A stretch of 64,000 nt of DNA from Alistipes sp. ZOR0009 (GCF_000798815.1 NZ_JTLD01000004.1:186001-250000), one strand, 5' to 3'. Shown: positions 41,630 to 51,333, counted from the stretch's first letter. Made by a program: numbers and translations. Notes: generated by a model not told the origin, from the sequence alone.

Positions 41630-42582
41630 TACTTTATAGGAGTTGGGTTACCCGAATTCTGTGGTAGCTGCTGCTTAACAACGGTTAGGGCACCAGAAAC
41701 AATTGATGCCATATCGCCAAAGTTAGCAGGCAAGATAAGCGTATTGTTGGTTTTAGCAAGCTTTCCAAACTGCTCAACAAGCTGCTCCGCAACACGTAAC
41801 TGAATGGCTTCAAAGCCTCCTTCGTCCTTAATAGAAGCGGCAACAGCCTTTATACCGTCGGCAGTTGCAACAGCAACAGCTCTAATTGCTGCAGCCTGTC
41901 CTTCGGCTGTGTTTATTTGTTGCAGCTTAACACCTTCCGACTCCAGAACCACCTTCTGCTTCTGTCCTTCGGCAACGTTAATAGCCGACTGCTTTTCTCC
42001 TTCCGACTGAAGTACACGGGCGCGTTTCTCACGCTCGGCCTGCATCTGCTTCTCCATGGCATGAAGAACTGATTGTGGAGGAGTAATATTCTTAATCTCG
42101 TAGCGCAACACCTTTACACCCCAGTGCTGAGAAGCCTCGTCGATAGCTTCAACAACTGCACGATTAATGGTGGTTCGCTCTTCGAAGGTACGATCTAGCT
42201 CTATTTTACCCATTTCGCTACGCATTGTTGTTTGCGCCAGCTGGGTTACCGAAAAGATGTAGTTGCTAATTCCGTATGCCGCCTTTTGAGGTTCAACAAC
42301 CTGAAGGAAAACCACACCGTCTACAATTACCTGCACGTTGTCGCGGGTAATACAAACTTGCTCGGGTATATCGAAGGTTTGCTCTTTTAAAGTGTAACGG
42401 TAGGCAACCTTATCAAAAAAAGGAATGATAAAGTTTATACCAGGTTTAAGAACTTCGTGAAACTTACCGAGACGTTCGATAATATAGGCAGTCTGCTGAG
42501 GAACAACCTTAATAGTCATCAGTATCAGAAGTAGCACAAACACGACAATAGCGATCAAAACGCCTAATCCCATATCAACCAT
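41629..42582 (-). CDS. qmcA: SPFH/band 7 protein (QmcA/paraslipin type)
   Basis: A 317-residue protein with one N-terminal membrane anchor (GVLIAIVVFVLLLILMTIKVVPQQTAYIIERLGKF) and the SPFH domain (TLKEQTFDIPEQVCITRDNVQVIVDGVVFLQV, ..SNYIFSVTQLAQTTMRSEMGKIELDRTF). A Glu/Ala/Gln-rich coiled coil follows (about 180-270), as in paraslipins. It forms oligomeric ring cages in the membrane in known relatives. Coupled with NfeD downstream, the classic pairing. Confidence 0.92.
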   Translation of the reverse strand: MVDMGLGVLIAIVVFVLLLILMTIKVVPQQTAYIIERLGKFHEVLKPGINFIIPFFDKVAYRYTLKEQTFDIPEQVCITRDNVQVIVDGVVFLQVVEPQKAAYGISNYIFSVTQLAQTTMRSEMGKIELDRTFEERTTINRAVVEAIDEASQHWGVKVLRYEIKNITPPQSVLHAMEKQMQAEREKRARVLQSEGEKQSAINVAEGQKQKVVLESEGVKLQQINTAEGQAAAIRAVAVATADGIKAVAASIKDEGGFEAIQLRVAEQLVEQFGKLAKTNNTLILPANFGDMASIVSGALTVVKQQLPQNSGNPTPIK

Positions 42583-42683
42583 AGCTATTTAAATTTGTTA
42601 ATAAAATAAAGTTAACCAAGGGCCAATATAGCATTCTTACTCGAAATCCCTACTACCAAATAGGGAATAATTATAAAAATGTG

Positions 42684-43241
42684 CTAGCCCTTCCATTTAA
42701 TGCTGCATCCGATACTTGGAATTTGTTTTGCCGTGGGCTTATTCCCATTTAGCACAGCCTCTATTGCTGCACGAATATCCTCACCTGTAACTGGAATGCC
42801 ATTTGATGGACGCGAGCTATCCAGCTGTCCCCTATATACCAACGATAGTTCCCCGTCAAAAAGGAAGAAATCGGGGGTACAGGAAGCATCGTACGCCTTT
42901 GCAACCTGTTGCGTTTGATCGTACAGGTACGGGAAGGGATACTTCAGCAGATCGGCCACCTCTGCCATCTTCTCTGGAGAGTCGTCGGGATATGCCTCTG
43001 CATCGTTGGAACTGATTGCAATAATGCTAACACCCTTCTCCATATAGTCGTTTGCCAAGGCAACCAGCCCTTCATTAATATGCTTCACAAAAGGGCAGTG
43101 GTTGCAGATAAACATTACCAAAGTAGCCTTGCTAGACTTGAGTTCGTAAAGCCCTCGCACCTTCCCTGTTGATGGTTCCAACAAAGCAAAGTCGGGGGCT
43201 TTTGTTCCCAGTGGGATCATATTAGATTCTGTAGCTGCCAT
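42684..43241 (-). CDS. Thioredoxin-fold (AhpC/TSA-like) protein
   Basis: A 185-residue cytosolic protein of the thioredoxin superfamily. The N-terminal PLGTKAPDFALLEPSTGKVRGL and LVMFICNHCPFVKHINEGL carry the redox site as C-N-H-C. Then IIAISSNDAEAYPDDSPEKM, and CTPDFFLFDGELSLVYRGQLDSSRP, all typical of a widespread group of putative peroxiredoxin-related proteins. It has no signal peptide. The redox partner is unknown. Confidence 0.88.
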   Translation of the reverse strand: MAATESNMIPLGTKAPDFALLEPSTGKVRGLYELKSSKATLVMFICNHCPFVKHINEGLVALANDYMEKGVSIIAISSNDAEAYPDDSPEKMAEVADLLKYPFPYLYDQTQQVAKAYDASCTPDFFLFDGELSLVYRGQLDSSRPSNGIPVTGEDIRAAIEAVLNGNKPTAKQIPSIGCSIKWKG

Positions 43242-43340
43242 AAGCCTTATTTTACGAATTAGGTATGCTAAACACCAATTCTAGAACCTAGTTCAATGCC
43301 CTTTAAATAAAATGGAGGCATTCAGCAACATCCCTGCTTG

Positions 43341-44153
43341 CTACGAAATATAGATGCTTTCAAAAAAGGCTTTCTCGTCGGCCTCCTTCAGCATGCTGTT
43401 AATGGCCGCAAGCTGGTTACTATTTTGAACCTTAATACCTTTGCTCACCACATCAGAAAATTCGGCAACAGACTTCACCGCAGGTAGGTACACCAAATCT
43501 ATACCGTAACGCGTATCGAACGAATACTCCGTGGTGCTCGTATACAGCTCGCCTCCCACGTTTACTCCGTATGCGCCGCCTTTTACCGAAGCATCAAATT
43601 TTTTATATTTCTTGGATATGATAAACTTCTGAACAACACCTGTTACAATACCTATAGATTTTACCTTGGGGTCGTTGATTATTTCATGATTAAAGGGCGA
43701 TTGCATCCAGCTAATAAGGCACTTCTCCCACTCTTCGCCATGATCCACCAAACGGACAACCGCATTGTCTATTACCTTTACCTCGTAAATCTCATCGCTA
43801 CTAAGGCTCGATGATAGAAAGGAGAGAAACTCAATATTTGCAGCCACCTTGTTCTCCACAATAAGCTCCATTCGAGTAATAGGCTCCTTAAGAACCGATG
43901 CTTCGTCAACTTTAGGTGTAATAGATAGGGCCCAACGTTTTAAGGTAGGCTCACCTTCCTTTTCGTAAAATATTTTCCCTAGCAATGATGCTGGACCAGC
44001 GCTAAACGAGTCATTCTTTAGGTATCGGAGGGCGTCATCTGCCTCAAATTCCTTTTTTACTGTTTCAATCGTTGCCTTTGCCCTTTGTTCGGCAACCGAT
44101 TCATTCATCACGCTATTGATGTGTTCTGTAGATGGCTTTGTAGTGTTTCCCAT
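43341..44153 (-). CDS. Protein of unknown function (270 residues)
   Basis: I do not recognise a family. There is no signal peptide or membrane segment. The first third is charged and helical (VAEQRAKATIETVKKEFEADDALRYL), followed by beta-prone stretches, Lys-rich turns (KKYKKFDASVKGG) and a final helix (NQLAAINSMLKEADEKAFF). No catalytic motif is seen. It is monocistronic, on the minus strand, between the thioredoxin-fold gene and the M28 peptidase gene. Confidence 0.65.
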   Translation of the reverse strand: MGNTTKPSTEHINSVMNESVAEQRAKATIETVKKEFEADDALRYLKNDSFSAGPASLLGKIFYEKEGEPTLKRWALSITPKVDEASVLKEPITRMELIVENKVAANIEFLSFLSSSLSSDEIYEVKVIDNAVVRLVDHGEEWEKCLISWMQSPFNHEIINDPKVKSIGIVTGVVQKFIISKKYKKFDASVKGGAYGVNVGGELYTSTTEYSFDTRYGIDLVYLPAVKSVAEFSDVVSKGIKVQNSNQLAAINSMLKEADEKAFFESIYIS

Positions 44154-44425
44154 GATCCCGATATATTCTGTTAAGGTGTTACCGATGGATTTTTATAATT
44201 TATTATGGGCTAAATATAGCGGAAAGGTTCGTTGTTCAAAAGCTACATGCCTAAATGGCGATACAAATATTGGCGACCTTTTCTCCCTACTAATATTGCA
44301 AGAACACTATTTTTGTAACCTTCGTTATAGGTATGCGTCAAAGAAGAGCAAGCTGCTTTTAAGCGGTGCTAAGATCATCAGCAAATAATGGAAAATAGCC
44401 ACATATAAACTAAAACAATCGTAAT

Positions 44426-45847
44426 ATGAATTTTAGAGTTATCATTTTACTGCTACTCACCACACCTGTCTTTGCCCAGCAAAAGGCTTCGGTGTCGAAT
44501 CTCCGAAAGGTGGTGGAGGTGCTTGCTTCCGACTCTCTTAAGGGGAGAGCCTACAAGTCGGAAGAGATAAAGCTCGCCAGAGAGTACATCATCGAGAACT
44601 TTCAAAAGGTTGGACTTAAGCCTTACGGCAATAGCTTTGAGCATAAGGTAAGCTGGCACGAACAGCTTGACGGAAACCAGGAGGTTACCAACATTGTGGG
44701 ATATATAGAGGGAAGCGACGCAAAGCTGAAGGATGAATTTTTGGTTATCGGAGCCCACTACGATCATGTTGGCTATACCGCTGATGGCGATACCGTTATT
44801 TATAATGGTGCCGACGACAATGCGTCGGGTGTTTCTGGAATAATAGAGCTGGCGAGGTTGCTACTTTCTAATAATCAAAGACCAGCTCGAAGTATTTTGA
44901 TTGTTGCCTTTGATGCGGAAGAGGTTGGCCTTGTTGGATCGACCAAGTTTGTAAAAAACTCGCCTATACCGTTAGATAAGATTAAGGCAATGATGAGCGT
45001 AGATATGATTGGACGTGCCGATCTTATCAATGGGGTTATTTTTTCGGGTATTGGATCGCTTAAAGGTATAACCATCTCTCCCTCTCTATTCTCGTCCGAA
45101 AAGAATCGTGAAGTTAAGCTGGTTAAAAGCCCATCTAGCATGGTTTTTAGAACCGATACTGGTCCATTTTTCAGAAAAAACATTCCAGCGTTATATATTG
45201 ACACGGGTCTAAAAGGTTTTTACCACAAGCCCGAAGATGATGCCAATACGCTTGACTATGAAGGAATGGCGTTTGTTGTAGACAACTTAAAAAAGTTGGT
45301 AGAGGTTATTGCAGAACAACCCAATGTAACTTTCCATAATCCAATCCCTACAGTTGCCCTTGGCTTTACCTTTGGTGGAGGACTAAACCACTTTAGGCTT
45401 ACTAGCGGAGGCGTTGACAATAAGTCAACCCTAACCTTCAATGCTGGAATTTCGTCACTAATTCAGCTTGGGAAAAGAAGTGCCATACAATCTGATGTGC
45501 TGCTTAAGGCAAAGACATCGCGTTCGGCCATCGGAAATATTATAATGCCCAGCATATTTGTTCCAGTACACTTTATGCTGATCTCTCCATACAATTCAAG
45601 CCGTGGATTTTTCGGCATTGGCCCCTACTACAGCTACTCCTTTCAACGTTATGTTAGCGGCGATAAGATGCCAATGGCTAGCAAAGACAAGAATGACTAT
45701 GGCTTAAGCGTAATGGTTGGGGGTATTGGAATGAACAATCAGGTGGCCTTACGCTGCTGCTACGGCTTTAAGCGTATGATGGAAGATCAACCGAGAATGC
45801 ACTACCGAAGCGTGGAGCTCTCTTTCACCAAGTTCCTACGCTACTAA
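44426..45847 (+). CDS. Secreted M28 zinc aminopeptidase with C-terminal barrel-like domain
   Basis: A 473-residue protein with a signal peptide (MNFRVIILLLLTTPVFAQQ). Residues about 20-300 are an M28 peptidase with the full set of metal ligands: GAHYDHVGY, GADDNASG, FDAEEVGLVGS, SVDMIGR and FYHKPEDD. From about residue 310 on, the sequence changes to alternating beta strands (TVALGFTFGGGLNHF, FGIGPYYSYSF, SVMVGGIGM, ending VELSFTKFLRY), like an outer-membrane beta-barrel of the PorT/OMP type. This is an unusual joining; the enzyme would be held at the outer membrane. Peptidase call firm, barrel call moderate. Confidence 0.85.
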   Translation: MNFRVIILLLLTTPVFAQQKASVSNLRKVVEVLASDSLKGRAYKSEEIKLAREYIIENFQKVGLKPYGNSFEHKVSWHEQLDGNQEVTNIVGYIEGSDAKLKDEFLVIGAHYDHVGYTADGDTVIYNGADDNASGVSGIIELARLLLSNNQRPARSILIVAFDAEEVGLVGSTKFVKNSPIPLDKIKAMMSVDMIGRADLINGVIFSGIGSLKGITISPSLFSSEKNREVKLVKSPSSMVFRTDTGPFFRKNIPALYIDTGLKGFYHKPEDDANTLDYEGMAFVVDNLKKLVEVIAEQPNVTFHNPIPTVALGFTFGGGLNHFRLTSGGVDNKSTLTFNAGISSLIQLGKRSAIQSDVLLKAKTSRSAIGNIIMPSIFVPVHFMLISPYNSSRGFFGIGPYYSYSFQRYVSGDKMPMASKDKNDYGLSVMVGGIGMNNQVALRCCYGFKRMMEDQPRMHYRSVELSFTKFLRY

Positions 45848-45914
45848 AGCGAAATCCAAACGCTTACCAGCGCCAAACATACATCACGGATATCCAACCC
45901 TGCACCTGTAAAGC

Positions 45915-47243
45915 TTACTTTACAATTCCGGGGATGGATATTCCGGTGATATTACGGTAAAGTTCGAGCGCATACACATCTGTCATCCCCGAAATAAAGT
46001 CAACAACCGTCATCAGGCGGTCGTAAGGCTCCTTGCATTGGGTGTTATACTGTACAGGAATACGGGTTATGAGCTTCTTGGAAAGGTTACGCTCTGGGTG
46101 AAGCATCGCCTCGGTAAACTCGTTACAGAGGGTGGATAAAATACGATAACCCGCAATCTCAATCTCCACAACCGAGTGATGGTTGTATATCTTCTTAACC
46201 GAAATATCTACAATACGGTCGGCGGCATCGAGAAAAGACTGGGGCAGCAGCTTAATGAGCGGCGTGTGGAAATTCCCCGTTTCAATTTCGCCAATATGCG
46301 CAATGTAAGCAGCAGCACATTGCTGTATAAGTCGGCTAATAGCCACTGCTCGAAGATACGCTATGCGCTCGTTGGGGTCGGTAACAATGTTCAGATTCTC
46401 GGTTAGCTCCCCCTCGTTATTCGGATCGTAGGCTAGCGGATAAAGAAGATTAAACACCTCATCGCTTGAGAGGATTCCGAGCTTATGGGCATCCTCCAAA
46501 TCCATCAGCAGGTAGCAAATATCATCGGCCGCCTCCACCAAAAAGGTCAGCGGATAGCGTTCGAATTTCAAAGGATCGCTGCTTATCTCCTTTAGTCCAA
46601 GCGTGGTGGCGATATTATGGGCAAGCTCCTTCTCCGCCTGAAAAAAACCAAACTTATTCTTATTGGTAAGCGACGATTCGTAGGGATACTTTATAATGGA
46701 GGCCAACGTAGAATAGCTAAGGCCAAATCCGCCATCGCGACGACCGTTCATTTTAGCCGTAAGCAGCCTCAGTGCGTTGGCATTACCATCAAAAAAAACC
46801 AGATCGTTCCACTGCCCCTTAGTAAGCTGTCCCTGCAAATCGGAATGGTTGTCGCGAAAGTATCCCGAGATGATCGTTTCGCCGGCATGCCCAAATGGAG
46901 GATTTCCCATGTCGTGCGCTAGGCAAGCAGCCGCTACAATATGAGGGATTTCTCGAATCGACTCTGCCTGATCGGGATGGCAGCTTACCAGCTCATCGGC
47001 AATAAGAGAGCCAAGCGTACGCCCAACAGAGGCTACCTCTAACGAATGAGTTAAACGGTTATGCACAAAAACGGCACCAGGTAGCGGAAAAACCTGCGTC
47101 TTATTCTGCATCCGACGGAAGGCCGACGAGAAAATGAGCCTATCATAGTCGCGCTGAAAATGAGAACGTCCAATGGTAGGCGTTGTTGTGCTAGAAGCAT
47201 GTTCTTTCCCGGTGCGTGTTCCGCAAATGAGCTTATTCCACAT
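45915..47243 (-). CDS. dgt: Deoxyguanosinetriphosphate triphosphohydrolase (dGTPase)
   Basis: A 442-residue HD-domain nucleotidase that converts dGTP (and often other dNTPs) to nucleoside and triphosphate. Motifs: RDYDRLIFSSAFRRMQNKTQVFPL, THSLEVASVGRTLG, and the HD site ACLAHDMGNPPFGHAGE, then FDGNANALRLLT and FLVEAADDICYLLMDLEDA. I use the ATG at 47243 because a -7 element (TATCTTTG on the minus strand, 47261-47268) lies inside the longer frame that starts at 47273. dGTPases also restrict phages by depleting dNTPs, though this one looks like a housekeeping copy. Confidence 0.94.
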   Translation of the reverse strand: MWNKLICGTRTGKEHASSTTTPTIGRSHFQRDYDRLIFSSAFRRMQNKTQVFPLPGAVFVHNRLTHSLEVASVGRTLGSLIADELVSCHPDQAESIREIPHIVAAACLAHDMGNPPFGHAGETIISGYFRDNHSDLQGQLTKGQWNDLVFFDGNANALRLLTAKMNGRRDGGFGLSYSTLASIIKYPYESSLTNKNKFGFFQAEKELAHNIATTLGLKEISSDPLKFERYPLTFLVEAADDICYLLMDLEDAHKLGILSSDEVFNLLYPLAYDPNNEGELTENLNIVTDPNERIAYLRAVAISRLIQQCAAAYIAHIGEIETGNFHTPLIKLLPQSFLDAADRIVDISVKKIYNHHSVVEIEIAGYRILSTLCNEFTEAMLHPERNLSKKLITRIPVQYNTQCKEPYDRLMTVVDFISGMTDVYALELYRNITGISIPGIVK

Positions 47244-47422
47244 TGTCGATGAGTTTGTTGCAAAGATAGCCATCTAACCAGATTTAAGAAAATGTTACCA
47301 ACGCAATTCCATACTGCTTTTTGCGATGCATAAAAATGCTACCTTTAAGTAATAAAGTATAATAACTTGTAACCAAGTAGCCGCTTGTGCGTCTATCTGA
47401 TAAGAACTAAAAATTTTAAATC

Positions 47423-47797
47423 ATGGTAACTAAAGTATTGGCAATGCTAATTCCAATTTGCGCCATCGTTTTTGGCAATGCGCTTGCATTTGGAATTGCC
47501 TACTTCGCCATAAAATCGCGAAACCGCGAACGAATGGCGCTAATAGAAAGAGGGGCAACACCAGAGGAGGTGTATGCAAATAGGAAAATATCTAGGCATG
47601 CCTCATTAAAGAATGGACTTTTCCTTATTGGAGTAGCCGTAGGTCTACTCGTTGCAGGAATTGTTAGCGAAACAACTTCGATTAACGAAGTTACAGCCTA
47701 CTTCTCTTTTACAATGCTATTTGGAGGACTAGGTCTGATTATTTTTTACCTAATTTATTCTAGGCATGAGCGTAACCACCCAGGAAGCGACTTCTGA
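47423..47797 (+). CDS. DUF6249-like membrane protein
   Basis: A 124-residue protein with two to three membrane helices (LIPICAIVFGNALAFGIAYFAI; GLFLIGVAVGLLVAGIV; YFSFTMLFGGLGLIIFYLI) and a loop KSRNRERMALIERGATPEEVY that is typical of the DUF6249 proteins placed next to ECF sigma genes in Bacteroidota. It overlaps the sigma gene by 32 bases, so they are coupled. It may act as a membrane partner or sensor in the sigma switch; this is inference from context. Confidence 0.85.
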   Translation: MVTKVLAMLIPICAIVFGNALAFGIAYFAIKSRNRERMALIERGATPEEVYANRKISRHASLKNGLFLIGVAVGLLVAGIVSETTSINEVTAYFSFTMLFGGLGLIIFYLIYSRHERNHPGSDF

Positions 47798-48353
47798 CCT
47801 TATTCTAATTCAAAGGGCCAAAGAGAACCATTCCCCTGCAGTGGCTGAGCTAATCAACCGCTACAAGGGAATGGTGTATACCATTGCCCTAAACATACTG
47901 AAGAATAAGGAGGAAGCCGAAGAGGTGGCACAAGATGTCTTTGTCAAGGCATTTACAAAGCTCAACCTGTTCCGAATGGACAGCAGCTTCTCATCGTGGC
48001 TATACCGCATTGCCTACAACACGGCAATCTCGCGAACCCGCGAACAGAAGCGCGCCAAAGCCTACGAGGAAGAGGTGGTTGCAACCGAGTCGTTCGAGCA
48101 GCAGGCCAAGGCGTTTGGCGATTTAGAGCAGGACGATCGGAAGCGCTTCCTCAAAAAAGCGATGGAGCGCCTCGATAGCGACGACAACCTGCTGCTGATA
48201 CTGTTCTACTACGATGGCAAGTCGATGGAGGAGATAGCGCAAATAACGGGATACTCCGACTCCAACGTAAAGGTTAAAATCTATCGAGCTCGCAAAAAGC
48301 TGCACGAGGAGCTCGAAAAGCTCCTAAAAGGTGAAACCAAAAACTTACTCTAA
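47766..48353 (+). CDS. ECF-type RNA polymerase sigma factor
   Basis: A 195-residue sigma-70 family factor with region 2 (AVAELINRYKGMVYTIALNIL, EEAEEVAQDVFVKAF, SSWLYRIAYNTAISRTREQKR) and region 4 (LLLILFYYDGKSMEEIAQITGYSDSNVKVKIYRARKKLHEEL). The short linker and lack of other regions are typical of the ECF group. It lies between DUF6249 and a small membrane protein in a three-gene unit. The trigger is unknown, presumably an envelope stress. Confidence 0.95.
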   Translation: MSVTTQEATSDLILIQRAKENHSPAVAELINRYKGMVYTIALNILKNKEEAEEVAQDVFVKAFTKLNLFRMDSSFSSWLYRIAYNTAISRTREQKRAKAYEEEVVATESFEQQAKAFGDLEQDDRKRFLKKAMERLDSDDNLLLILFYYDGKSMEEIAQITGYSDSNVKVKIYRARKKLHEELEKLLKGETKNLL

Positions 48354-48356
48354 ACC

Positions 48357-48731
48357 ATGGATCAGGATAAATTTTTAAAGGAGATACTTGCCAACGGCAT
48401 CGAACAGCCATCTGCAAACTTTACCAGCAAGGTGCTAGGTAAGGTAGCGACACAAAAAGCAACACAAAGTTCAAAGGTGGAGATACCCAGCCTAATCGTT
48501 TTTCTGGCTATACTGTTGCCGATCCTTTCGCTTACTGTCAGCTTAGAGCCCATTTACGCACAAGTAAGCACGCTACTCAAGCAGCTAGGTCTAAGCTCCG
48601 TCATAAACCAGCAAACCATTATCGTAATATCGCTCGGCGTTCTACTATTTAGCCTGCTGGATATCTTTTTATTCAAACGGTTTGCCAAAGGAGAGCATAA
48701 GAATGCCCCTAAGATGTTTTCTATTTGGTAA
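48357..48731 (+). CDS. Small membrane protein, possible anti-sigma partner
   Basis: A 124-residue protein with a soluble N-terminal helix region (MDQDKFLKEILANGIEQPSANFTSKVLGKV) and two membrane helices (about 43-62 and 90-110). It starts 4 bases after the sigma stop. The N-terminal motif with (Q/E)PSxNFT is common among proteins placed after ECF sigma factors in Bacteroidota and may bind the sigma factor. There is no zinc site (HxxxCxxC). The role is inferred only from position and topology. Confidence 0.7.
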   Translation: MDQDKFLKEILANGIEQPSANFTSKVLGKVATQKATQSSKVEIPSLIVFLAILLPILSLTVSLEPIYAQVSTLLKQLGLSSVINQQTIIVISLGVLLFSLLDIFLFKRFAKGEHKNAPKMFSIW

Positions 48732-48846
48732 CCTCAAATTAATTGGGACTTTAACCTTAAATATTTTTAACTATCACAAGAATGTTTTTACTTTGAGCTT
48801 CTAAAACTTAGTTAGTTAAAATAGAATTTTTAGATAGCGACCAAAG

Positions 48847-50079
48847 ATGAAAAAAGTTGTTGTTGGAATTGGGCTTGTGGTAGTGCTTGCTATCGCGTTT
48901 TTTGTGGTAAAACCACGTATTGCAGCAAGTAAGTTTGAGCAGGCAGAAGAGCTTTACAAGCAGAAGAAATACAGCGAAGCGGTTGAGATGTACGGATCGG
49001 CCATTTTCTGGAACGGCAAGGCAGAGTACTACAACCAACGAGGTTTAGCCTACGAGGCACAAAAAATGGACAATGAGGCGCTTGCCGATTTCCAAAAAGC
49101 GGTTGACAAGGACGATGCTGTAGCCGCCTACTGGTCTAACCTAGCCGGAACACAACGCAAGCTTAACAACTTCGACGGCGCGCTTCAAAGCGTGGACAAG
49201 GCGCTTGCCCTAGACTCTCTTAACTCTAAGGCATACTTCAACCGTGGCCTTATTAAAGCCTCTAAGCACGACTACAACGGTGCCATTGCCGATTACACCA
49301 AGTCTATTAAGCTAGATGGAACCAACATGGAGGCCTACTACAGCCGGGCCAACTCCCTTGTTAACATTAACGACTTTAAGAACGCCGTTGGCGACTACGA
49401 TAAGCTCCTAGGAAACGGAAAAGAAAGCTTCGATGCCTACAAGCAACGTGGACTTTTCAAAAATGGGCTAAAGGACTACAAGGGTGCAATTGCCGATCTT
49501 GAAAAGGCAGCCCAAATTAACGGACAAGATGCCCAGGTGTACTACGAAATGGGTATCGCCTACTCCAACTCTAAGGGTTTGGCAAAGGCCATGAGCTGCT
49601 ACAGCAAGGCGCTAACCCTTAACCCCAAGTATAGCGAGGTTTACTACAGCCGCGGCATGGAGTACCTGTACCAAAACAACTTTAAGAATGCCATCGCCGA
49701 CCTAAACCAAGCCATCAAGGCGAACCCTAAGTTCAAGAAGGCCATCTATAGCCGCGGAACCGCCAAGGCCATGTCTAAAGACTACAAAGGTTCGATTGCT
49801 GACTTTGACGCCGCCATTAAGCTAGACCCTAAATATATAGATGCCTACTACAACCGCGCCGTAAGCAAGGGTATTCTCCTAATGCACAAGGAGGCAGTTG
49901 CCGATTATAACATCGCCATTAAGCTTAACCCCAAAAACGCCGAAGCATACTACAACCGCGGTATTTCGCGCGTTAATATCAACGACATGCAGGGAGCTTG
50001 CAGCGACTTCGACACGGCCATTAAGATGGGATACGCTCCTGCAAGGGAGATGAAGGCCATTTACTGCGGTAAAATCTAA
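48847..50079 (+). CDS. Membrane-anchored TPR protein
   Basis: A 410-residue protein with a single N-terminal membrane helix (VVVGIGLVVVLAIAFFVV) and about ten tetratricopeptide repeats, each with A-x-Y-x-x-R-G/A and A-I-x-D-(F/Y) signatures (e.g. AEYYNQRGLAYEAQKMDNEA, AYFNRGLIKASKHDYNGAI, AYYNRGISRVNINDMQGAC). TPRs form a protein-binding superhelix, here exposed to the periplasm. The next gene follows after 6 bases and is probably co-transcribed. The partner is unknown. Confidence 0.88.
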   Translation: MKKVVVGIGLVVVLAIAFFVVKPRIAASKFEQAEELYKQKKYSEAVEMYGSAIFWNGKAEYYNQRGLAYEAQKMDNEALADFQKAVDKDDAVAAYWSNLAGTQRKLNNFDGALQSVDKALALDSLNSKAYFNRGLIKASKHDYNGAIADYTKSIKLDGTNMEAYYSRANSLVNINDFKNAVGDYDKLLGNGKESFDAYKQRGLFKNGLKDYKGAIADLEKAAQINGQDAQVYYEMGIAYSNSKGLAKAMSCYSKALTLNPKYSEVYYSRGMEYLYQNNFKNAIADLNQAIKANPKFKKAIYSRGTAKAMSKDYKGSIADFDAAIKLDPKYIDAYYNRAVSKGILLMHKEAVADYNIAIKLNPKNAEAYYNRGISRVNINDMQGACSDFDTAIKMGYAPAREMKAIYCGKI

Positions 50080-50085
50080 CCAGCC

Positions 50086-50946
50086 ATGAAAAAAATCTTA
50101 CTATCTCTGCTACTGCTGCTAATTGGCGTTGCCGGCGTAAACGCGCAGGCCAAAAAGGCAAAAAGAGACACGCTGTACACCATCACCGCATCGCGGTTAC
50201 ACATTGTTGATGGAAAGCCCACCAGCGACTTTACCATCTATAACCTCAAATGGGCCGATACCCTTTGGAACGTATCGCGCGATTTGGACATGGAGCAGCC
50301 CAACTTGGCCATCAAGAACTACCGCTGGTACTTCTACGATGCCAACAAGCGCCTCAACCGCTTCGAACGCTACATCAACGAGAAGCTCGATAGAAGAATC
50401 CTATACCGAATTGAGAGTAACCTTTTGGCCCAACGCGAGCACTTCCAGCTAAACGGAACAGACACCGTTCTAACCCGTAAGGATGTGATTACGAACGATG
50501 CCAACGGACGCGCCTCGAAGATTAAGGTGTACGACGGCAAGGGTAAGTCTATTGCCAGCCTCAGCTACTCGTACGACGCTAAAGGCAACGAGGTTAAGAT
50601 GAAGGCGTCGATGAAGGTTATCCTTGATGCCGACTCCACTTTTAGCCGCCAAACCACCTACACCTACGACTCGCTGGGCAGGGTAGCCAAAAAGATGGTC
50701 AAAAGCGTAAAGGCCGACAAGCAAAAGGAGAACATCCTTTACGCCTACACCTACAATAAGGAAGGCAAGCTCGAATCTACCACCCGATACGACGAAATGG
50801 GAAAGATGTTAGGCAAGGAGGAGATTGTTTACTACTCGGGACGTATCTCGCAGCGTAAATACTACAACAGCGAGGGCGTGCTCACCGAAAATTTGGCATT
50901 CCGATACCGAAAGTTTGGCGCATCGCTCGATAATAACATGTACTAA
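50086..50946 (+). CDS. Secreted YD/RHS-like repeat protein of unknown function
   Basis: A 286-residue protein with signal peptide (MKKILLSLLLLLIGVAGVNAQ). The second half has degenerate YD-type repeats (SYSYDAKGNEVKMKA, YTYDSLGRVAKKMV, AYTYNKEGKLESTTRYDEMG), similar to the short repeat proteins of RHS type in Bacteroidota, but far shorter than a real RHS toxin and without a toxin tip. It is paired with the TPR gene. Exported; function unknown. Confidence 0.75.
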   Translation: MKKILLSLLLLLIGVAGVNAQAKKAKRDTLYTITASRLHIVDGKPTSDFTIYNLKWADTLWNVSRDLDMEQPNLAIKNYRWYFYDANKRLNRFERYINEKLDRRILYRIESNLLAQREHFQLNGTDTVLTRKDVITNDANGRASKIKVYDGKGKSIASLSYSYDAKGNEVKMKASMKVILDADSTFSRQTTYTYDSLGRVAKKMVKSVKADKQKENILYAYTYNKEGKLESTTRYDEMGKMLGKEEIVYYSGRISQRKYYNSEGVLTENLAFRYRKFGASLDNNMY

Positions 50947-50965
50947 TCGTTACCCCAAATGATAC

Positions 50966-50998
50966 ATACCTAGCCAACTTATGGCTAGGTATTTTTTT
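50966..50998 (+). terminator. Intrinsic terminator after the YD-repeat gene
   Basis: ATACCTAGCCA and TGGCTAGGTAT are perfect 11-base arms with a 4-base loop, followed by seven T's. Confidence 0.9.
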
Positions 50999-51333
50999 AT
51001 GCCGTAATCTACATCGTAGAGGCCGCCATTAGGCACCCTCTGCAATCTTCCGCTTTGCAACCCCAATACAAGCAGCAGCATTCGGCTAATAGCAAACCTA
51101 AAAGTCAAAATATTTTAAGAGAGATGAATCACGAGACCGACAAATTGCTATCTTTAGTGGGTTAACAGCAGATTGGGCTGCAGATACCCACCCCTTAGAT
51201 GCAGAGGATGGTTTAGTGCTGATGGAATGTTGTTGCTTCTGTATAAATATATAAGTAAGGTTAGCGGCTTAACGGCAAGCGTCCTTGCCACATTAATAAA
51301 TAAATCTATGTTAAACTATAATACTTATACGCA
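50999..51333. other. Intergenic stretch, no gene seen
   Basis: No reading frame or RNA of interest is apparent over 335 bases. It carries the presumed promoter of the next gene, not clearly matched to TAnnTTTG. Confidence 0.4.

Noticed and set aside
45915-47243. dGTPase as part of a phage-defence island
   Set aside because: It has the normal housekeeping context and composition here and no defence neighbours.
50086-50946. RHS toxin
   Set aside because: It has only a few degenerate YD-like motifs, is short and has no C-terminal toxin domain or immunity gene.
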